Below are positions 32,387-33,847 of a stretch of 33,847 nucleotides of DNA, piece by piece. The stretch is from Ignavibacteria bacterium. GTDB taxonomy: Bacteria > Bacteroidota > Ignavibacteria > SZUA-365. A model generated the notes under the pieces. It saw nothing but the letters and a program-made list of their open reading frames with translations. It did no database searches and was not told the origin of the DNA. Each line of letters opens with the position of its first letter. The stretch's first letter is position 1. Location of the stretch: contig JADKJW010000027.1 in NCBI GenBank assembly GCA_016720835.1, forward strand, positions 1 to 33,847, in the 5' to 3' direction. A program made the position numbers and the translations under genes.

Positions 32387-33279
32387 CGCGTCCTCGATCG
32401 CGCGGGGTATTCAGACAGGATCTGTGCGGTCGTCCGGTCTGTCGGAAGGTCTTCATCGGTGAATCCAAATTTTCTCCGAACCCGCCGGTTGTCCCCGCTG
32501 GCCAAAATATTCGCCTGCTGCCTGTTCCAGCTTTCACACAATTCTTGATCGGGCAACCGGAACACGAACGCTCCGAAGCCATCGCGCGCCCATGTCCCGA
32601 TCCTCATGGGAAGAAACGGCGTGGCTGCTTCCGTGCTTCCCAACGTCCCTTGAGCCCGCATGAAACTGATCGCGGGCGAAGAAATCGCGAGCCCGTCCGC
32701 CAGTCCCGTTTCCACCGCCACCCTGCCTGTGCGCGCGTCAGGCACCAGAACGATGCGCGACTCCGGCATGCGCATGTCGCGAAGCATTTCTGATTCGTTC
32801 GAACCATGCAGGACGGCCAATTTCAACGTCGGCTGCGTCGCGACATCTTTGTAGGAATGCAATGCATGCGGATTGCCTGCCCGAACAAGCAAACCCTGCA
32901 CCGCGCGGAAGGTTGGCTCGGAGAAGCGGACTCTCTTCGCCTTTCGCGAAGTGATGAACATGCCGGCGGCGATGACGTCGAAGCGTCCTGCCTCCAATTC
33001 CGCAAGCAGGGAGCCGAATGTTGTCTGCTGCCAGTCGATCTTCGCGATTCCCATCCGGGCCACGATTGCCTTCGCCAGTTCAATCTCCGAACCGGTGAGC
33101 TCGCCGTTGCCGTCGAAGAACACATACGGCGCTCCAACGGAGTACCCGATGCGGACGACCCCCTCCTTTCGGATGCGCGCGAGTGTTCTTTCCTGTTCGC
33201 AGGGAGTCAGCCACACCCAGAGGCCCCATCCCGTCAACAGGAGCACTGACAACCACCGCCATACCCAACGCGTCCGCAT
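32383..33279 (-). CDS. EhuB-like periplasmic solute-binding protein (family 3), probable sensor subunit B
   Basis: A 298-residue, intact protein. The start MRTRWVWRWLSVLLLTGWG is chosen because CAGGAG lies about nine bases upstream; the open frame extends 44 codons further without protein-like sequence. The hydrophobic N-terminus could be a signal anchor or an atypical lipoprotein signal (WLTPC). The rest is a family 3 amino-acid-type binding fold: VRIGYSVGAPYVFFDGNG, LTGSEIELAKAIVARMG, LEAGRFDVIAAGMFIT, VRFSEPTFRAVQGLLVRAG. This last block resembles the ectoine-binding protein EhuB of ABC transporters. No permease or ATPase gene is near. Its stop overlaps the start of kinase C (ATGA), so I infer it binds a ligand in the periplasm and signals through C. 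The ligand may be an amino acid or compatible solute but is not proven. Confidence 0.82.
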   Translation of the reverse strand: MRTRWVWRWLSVLLLTGWGLWVWLTPCEQERTLARIRKEGVVRIGYSVGAPYVFFDGNGELTGSEIELAKAIVARMGIAKIDWQQTTFGSLLAELEAGRFDVIAAGMFITSRKAKRVRFSEPTFRAVQGLLVRAGNPHALHSYKDVATQPTLKLAVLHGSNESEMLRDMRMPESRIVLVPDARTGRVAVETGLADGLAISSPAISFMRAQGTLGSTEAATPFLPMRIGTWARDGFGAFVFRLPDQELCESWNRQQANILASGDNRRVRRKFGFTDEDLPTDRTTAQILSEYPARSRTR

Positions 33280-33407
33280 CGTTCCACTCCTGAGAATCCA
33301 GAGTTCACCTGCTGCGAAAGGCCGTTCAGACTTGCTGATACCACACCTCGTGGTTAGACAACAACCATCCAAGTTGTCCAGTTTCAGTAGGCCGCATCGG
33401 GACCCTC

Positions 33408-33847
33408 TCACCGTGCGAGCAACCGCTCCATCGTTTCCAACAGGACGCGGCTGCTGACGGGTTTGCGGATGAAATCGTCGCAGCCGGCATCCAGGCAGTT
33501 CTCGCGATCGCTGGGGTAGGCGTGCGCGGTGACGGCGATGATCGGGATGACACGGTGCGCAGAGCTCGGCGGATTTTCACCGTGAGCTCGATGCCGGTCT
33601 GCCTTCCGGCCAGCGAGATATCCATGAGGATGATATCCACGCGATCGGCGCGCAGGATCGTCCACGCTTCCGGACCGGATCGCGCGGCGAGCACGTTCCA
33701 CTGCTCACTGAGCACGACGGTCATGAATTCCACGGTCATTTCGTCGTCCTCGATAAGCAGCACCGTGCGCCTGCGATCCGCCGGTTGCGCGCCTGTGGAA
33801 GCTGCTCGGATACGGGCGCCGGGACGGTGATGGCTGCATCGAGGGCG
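33408..33847 (-). CDS. C-terminal receiver of a hybrid kinase A (partial, one frameshift)
   Basis: The gene enters from the right edge, so only the last 145 or so codons are visible. The receiver reads VLLIEDDEMTVEFMTVVL, AARSGPEAWTILR and VDIILMDISLAGRQTG. One base is missing near 33565, after which the frame continues SAHRVIPIIAVTAHAYPSD, CDDFIRKPVSS and METMERLLAR-like residues ending RLLAR. It is very similar, also at DNA level, to the C-terminal receivers of L and P, so A is probably the tail of a third REC-PAS-kinase-REC protein. That would mean the array extends beyond this window. The 128 bases between its stop and the start of B hold no other gene. Confidence 0.8.

Overview
GC-rich bacterial DNA, probably from the Bacteroidetes/Chlorobi side of the tree, for example an Ignavibacteria- or Kapabacteria-like lineage. 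The pointers are a C-terminal type IX secretion sorting signal (PNPFNPSTEI) on a giant VWA/WD40/HYDIN-like surface protein, the Lys/Ala/Pro histone-like protein, and the many hybrid kinases. The taxonomic placement is inference. No rRNA, tRNA, CRISPR array or transposase was recognised.

Layout. Positions 1-215 hold the start of a minus-strand histone H1-like protein made of 18-base repeats. Positions 578-7630 are a plus-strand pair that overlap by ATGA: an OmpA-family outer-membrane protein and a roughly 1670-residue secreted VWA-WD40 protein, whose sorting signal is broken by a frameshift. Then come a GH29 alpha-L-fucosidase (minus), a small divergent helix-turn-helix protein (plus) and an RBBP9-like serine hydrolase (minus).

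From 10.6 kb to the right end every gene is on the minus strand and almost all are signal transduction genes. In transcription order, right to left: the tail of a hybrid kinase (A); an EhuB-like periplasmic binding protein (B); a PAS-PAS-GAF sensor kinase (C); an Rcp1-type response regulator (D); a receiver with a coiled-coil tail (E); a CheR methyltransferase (F); a 4HB-HAMP-GAF hybrid kinase with two receivers (G); another receiver-coil protein (H); a cobalamin-binding protein with the CarH-type Wx9EH motif (I); a PAS kinase (J); an unrecognised helical protein (K); and a REC-PAS-kinase-REC hybrid (L). After a 261-base gap with a plausible promoter follow a second HAMP-GAF hybrid kinase (M), a second CheR (N), a third HAMP-GAF hybrid kinase (O) and another REC-PAS-kinase-REC hybrid (P). 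Several junctions are stop/start overlaps, so the array looks like one or two long operons made by repeated duplication of a CheR + HAMP-GAF kinase + REC-PAS kinase unit. CheA, CheW, CheB and MCP signalling domains are absent. The most interesting part is the possible light- or B12-sensing protein (I) coupled to a kinase (J) inside this multi-input phosphorelay.

Sequence quality matters. Genes A, C-L and P, and the end of the VWA protein, carry frameshifts while their domain sequence continues intact in another frame. Kinase C also contains three long poly-C runs. I read most of these as sequencing or assembly errors, not pseudogenes; spans for such genes cover the whole reconstructed gene.
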